Below, piece by piece: positions 61,558 to 64,000 of a stretch of 64,000 nucleotides of DNA. Origin of the DNA: Cafeteria roenbergensis (taxonomy: Eukaryota > Sar > Bigyra > Bicosoecida > Cafeteriaceae); assembly GCA_008330645.1 (NCBI GenBank), contig VLTN01000008.1, forward strand, positions 682,001-746,000. Reading direction: 5' to 3'. Position 1 is the first letter of the stretch. Each line of letters starts with the position of its first letter. The translations under genes and the position numbers were made by a program. Below the pieces are notes generated by a model that was not told the origin of the DNA, made no database searches, and saw only the letters and a list, made by a program, of their open reading frames with translations.

Positions 61558-62145
61558 ATGGAAGTCAAAGATTACTTGCGTAAACATATTAAAGAAACAC
61601 GCGATTGTGTTGGTTGGTATTTTGCACATGAACCTCCGCAAACTGATGAGCAAATTCTTGAGGTTGCTGATTCTCATGATGCATTTTTAATTGCTGGTTC
61701 TTTTGGTGACTTGGAATATTGCAAGTACTTGCTCTCGCTTGGCGACTTTGAAATTGATGAAATGAATGATGCTGATGTGGACATTTTGGACTATGTTGGA
61801 GATGACCAAATTCACGTATACAAATGGGCTGTGGAGTCTGGGGGATTTGATGATAGAGGATATCAATGGCTTTTTAAATACGCAATACGTGAGGGAAATA
61901 TTAAATGTGCGAAGTGGATAGTTGAGAGGTATGATGTTGACATTTACGCAAATCATGATGAAGCCCTAAGAGCATGCCATTCTCCAAAATCCCGGGAATG
62001 TGCAGAATGGCTTATTAAGAACGGAGCAGATCTTCACGCGAAGAATGATGAACTTTACAAAACCATAAAACATAGCATGGAGTGGGATGACCGTGGAAGG
62101 TATGATGAACATTTCAAGTGGATTAGTTCTTTTGGTGGCCATTGA
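61558..62145 (+). CDS. Ankyrin-repeat protein of giant-virus style
   Basis: This frame of 195 codons has ankyrin-like units with the Tyr/Cys-rich flavour seen in giant-virus proteins: GDLEYCKYLLSLGDFEI (about 50-66), EGNIKCAKWIVERYDVDIYA (about 104-123) and RECAEWLIKNGADLHAKND (about 141-159). Such proteins often act as adaptors with host partners in large DNA viruses; here that is inference. It is unrelated in sequence style to the host ankyrin gene at 52361-54478, which has metazoan-like consensus repeats and introns; this one has no introns. Confidence 0.65.
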   Translation: MEVKDYLRKHIKETRDCVGWYFAHEPPQTDEQILEVADSHDAFLIAGSFGDLEYCKYLLSLGDFEIDEMNDADVDILDYVGDDQIHVYKWAVESGGFDDRGYQWLFKYAIREGNIKCAKWIVERYDVDIYANHDEALRACHSPKSRECAEWLIKNGADLHAKNDELYKTIKHSMEWDDRGRYDEHFKWISSFGGH

Positions 62146-62356
62146 TGCGCTTGAGGAAGGACGTTTTTCCTGGACACAATAGTAGAGCATGTCATGTTAT
62201 TCTACAAAAGAGCATGGGATTACGGCCAAGCATTTTCACAAAAGACGGATCATGACCGCGAACTGGCGTCACTGTGGCGCACGTATCACCTTGAGAACGC
62301 GCAGACACTCTGCAAGACATGTTACAAAGCGGAGACTTTTGGGTGGTCTGTGTGAA

Positions 62357-63518
62357 TCATCGCTTCTCAGCATCTTTCAGCATCTTGGGGACGTCGCGTT
62401 TCAGATTCTCGACGGGTTCCCATGTTGTTTCTCCAGTCGTCCATTTGACCATCCATCCTGGTTCTCCATCCCTTGATTGTTTCTTTAACAATCGGGAGAT
62501 GTCCCACCGTGGCGCAGAGTCGCGGGTATTCTCCACACGTTCAACGAGTTGGAGGTCTTCTTCGTACTTGTTTCCAACCCAGTCAGGACGAGGTTGTCCA
62601 CGCTTTGCTACATATGGCGCACCACTGAGTCTGTAGACCGTTGACCCGAATGGCGTCGATGGCCTGAGAATCTTTTCAACACGATGAAGCGTCTTCGACC
62701 ACTTCTCGCCGTCATTTGCAACTGCAGATTTGACGACCCGCACAGTATCTCCGACGCGGAAAGTGGGAGGTGTGGCCAATGCTGTCGCGCGCTTCTTCGT
62801 CCTTGCAACAACTCCCTCACGCTTTCCATCTTCGAGTGCATGGGCTTCGTTGGGTGTCATGTCGATGGTAATCTGGTAGGAGTTGTTGTAGACGTCGACG
62901 AGTTCCTGGAGATAGGATGGCCAATCGCGCGTACCCTTTGCGCGCATGCTCTTCCGAATCATTTCCTTCAGAATACCGTTAAAGCGCTCTACTTGTCCGT
63001 TTGACTGTGGCTTCCCAGGTAACGAGAGAATTTGTTTCACGTTGTGCCGTTTTTAGCACAGCCTTGAACTTTTGGTTAATGAACTCCGTTCCCTTGTCAC
63101 TGCGCACTGACCGAATGCCGTGAGCCTCAGACAAAAGGTTGTCCATTGCTTCCGCGACAGTGTCTGCTTTCTTGTTGAGCAGTGCGCGAGCATATCCTTT
63201 CTTCGAGAACAGGTCGATGCCCGTGAGGATGTACTGAATACCGTCCCAGCCAATAAGGCGGACATCTGCGAGGTCGATTCCCATGACTCGTTGAGGCGCT
63301 CGAACAATTGTACTCCGCACAACGCGAGGCCTCTTTGGTCGTAGATACATTTGATACGTTTCCTGTTTCCGGAGCCACTCTGTTACTTGGCGCTGTGAGA
63401 CGCCGAGACCCTCTTCGTTGGCCTTGCGCCATACCTTGTCTCTGCCAAATGTGAACCCGCGTGTATACCAGAGGTCATACAGTCCGTCTTCTTGTGTTTT
63501 AGTCAGCGGTGGTACCAT
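62357..63518 (-). pseudogene. Retroviral-type (rve) integrase with chromodomain-like end, fossil
   Basis: This region encodes a DDE integrase of the Polinton/mavirus class, which inserts element DNA into the host genome. Visible parts in order are an N-terminal helix-turn-helix/zinc-binding-like segment, a catalytic core with MGIDLAD for the first aspartate, RSDKGTEF for the second and NGQVERFNG for the glutamate, and a C-terminal chromodomain-like segment (MVKWTTGETTWEPVENL). It appears interrupted, about one break. It is transcribed leftward toward the ankyrin-like gene and preceded by a long inverted repeat. Integrase near one end of the element fits the family layout. Confidence 0.85.
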
Positions 63519-63543
63519 TGTGTTCTATAAAGGGGCTCCGCCA

Positions 63544-63659
63544 AAGGGGCTCCGCCCCTTTAGAACCCCGTCCGAATATGTGTTTACACGCCTTTAATGT
63601 AAAGACTTGTGAACATTAATGAACCCTAAGACGGGTTTTTAAAGGGGCGGAGCCCCTTT
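63544..63659. repeat. Inverted repeat with nested hairpins upstream of the integrase
   Basis: The arms 63544-63573 and 63630-63659 match at 28 of 30 positions as reverse complements. Each arm itself contains a short hairpin, AAAGGGGCTCCGCCCCTTT or its complement. A further half copy (AAAGGGGCTCCGCC) lies at 63530-63543. Located between the integrase start and the stop of the gene at 63688, it could act as a terminator, a promoter boundary, or be a small mobile insertion. Confidence 0.85.
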
Positions 63660-63687
63660 TTTTGGTACGCTTTTGCGTCAAAAGCGC

Positions 63688-63981
63688 CTAAGACGAAATC
63701 ATGGCCATCAACTGCTTCTTGGTCAACTTCCCGAGACCCTTCTTCGATGGCTTCCCACCAGCAGTCCGCAGAACATCACCACCGGATACGTCTCCGTAGC
63801 CCATGCTCTTAGCAAATCCACCTGGCAGACTTGAATCACCAACGTAGGCTGAAGCGACAGGATGGTTGCGCGCCTGTCGGATTGCCTTCCTCACGCGTGG
63901 AGTCTTGAGCCAGGATGTGAAGGATGTCCATGCGTTTTGGATGGGTCGAGGAATAGACCAACCTCCCATGATGGCATTCAT
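63688..63981 (-). CDS. Small element-encoded protein, start uncertain
   Basis: This frame has at least 97 codons and stays open to the window edge upstream of the Met at 63981, so the true start may lie outside. Sequence features are GGWSIPRPIQNAWTSFTSWL, a Gly-rich centre (SSLPGGFAKSMGYG) and a basic end GKPSKKGLGKLTKKQLMAM. Gly-Gly and basic stretches recall small virion-core proteins of adenovirus-like and Polinton-like elements, but I cannot assign a family. Confidence 0.5.
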   Translation of the reverse strand: MNAIMGGWSIPRPIQNAWTSFTSWLKTPRVRKAIRQARNHPVASAYVGDSSLPGGFAKSMGYGDVSGGDVLRTAGGKPSKKGLGKLTKKQLMAMISS

Positions 63982-64000
63982 CTGAGAGGAATCGTCCGTA

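Larger units (their letters stand above)
58907..64000. mobile_element. Virus-like element of Polinton/mavirus kind, left part (continues beyond the window)
   Basis: At 58907 the sequence changes abruptly from GC-rich host/LINE DNA to AT-richer DNA with short, tightly spaced open frames. A retroviral-type integrase with a chromodomain-like end on the minus strand and ankyrin-like and unknown small genes fit the Polinton/virophage group; the setting resembles endogenous mavirus-like elements of Cafeteria. No capsid, packaging ATPase, protease or polymerase gene lies within the visible 5.1 kb; they would be expected beyond 64000. The element sits inside LINE copy (d), so it is younger than that LINE, and the sharp boundary suggests a fairly recent insertion. 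The integrase region appears interrupted (about one break); the other frames look open. Confidence 0.78.

Overview
The window looks like a nuclear chromosome segment of a compact, GC-rich unicellular eukaryote. Host genes are roughly two-thirds to three-quarters G+C by eye. They are closely packed on both strands, and most introns run from gtgag to cgcag. The proteins are typically eukaryotic: V-ATPase, P4 flippase, MyTH4-FERM myosin, Qa-SNARE, HSCB, an SHPRH-type helicase and a calcium-regulated kinase. A GC-rich protist genome carrying an AT-richer, integrase-bearing, virus-like element strongly recalls the bicosoecid flagellate Cafeteria and its endogenous mavirus-like elements. That assignment is an inference from composition and content, not proof.

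Layout. Bases 1-50028 are host gene space. The genes in order are V-ATPase subunit H (5' end outside the window), an ATM1/ABCB6-type half ABC transporter, an LTA4H-type M1 peptidase with an acidic repeat tail and a membrane anchor, a giant P4-ATPase (minus), a dynamin-like protein (minus), HSCB (minus), a MyTH4-FERM myosin sharing a short divergent promoter with HSCB, a kinase with EF-hands (minus), a small acidic protein, a 3233-residue SHPRH-like SNF2/RING protein, and a Qa-SNARE (minus). Exon joins were placed by matching reading phase across gtgag...cag introns and by agreement with the protein families.

Bases 46072-58906 are repeat-rich accessory DNA. They hold three copies of a ~362-bp repeat, one circularly permuted relative to the others, and four fragments of one LINE-like retroelement. 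They also hold an ankyrin gene in which every internal repeat is one 99-nt phase-0 exon, with an exact 566-bp two-exon tandem duplication, and two unrecognised divergent open frames bracketed by LINE 3' ends.

Bases 58907-64000 are the left part of a virus-like element of the Polinton/mavirus kind. It is much more AT-rich and runs off the window. It starts exactly where the flanking LINE copy loses homology to its neighbour, with a perfect 130-bp palindrome, then tandem repeats, then short genes: two unknown, one ankyrin-like, a retroviral-type integrase with a chromodomain-like end (which appears interrupted), and one small unknown. The spacers carry hairpins and three copies of a small inverted-repeat element. 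The most interesting items are this terminal structure, the permuted repeat family, the exon-per-repeat ankyrin gene and the membrane-anchored LTA4H variant.
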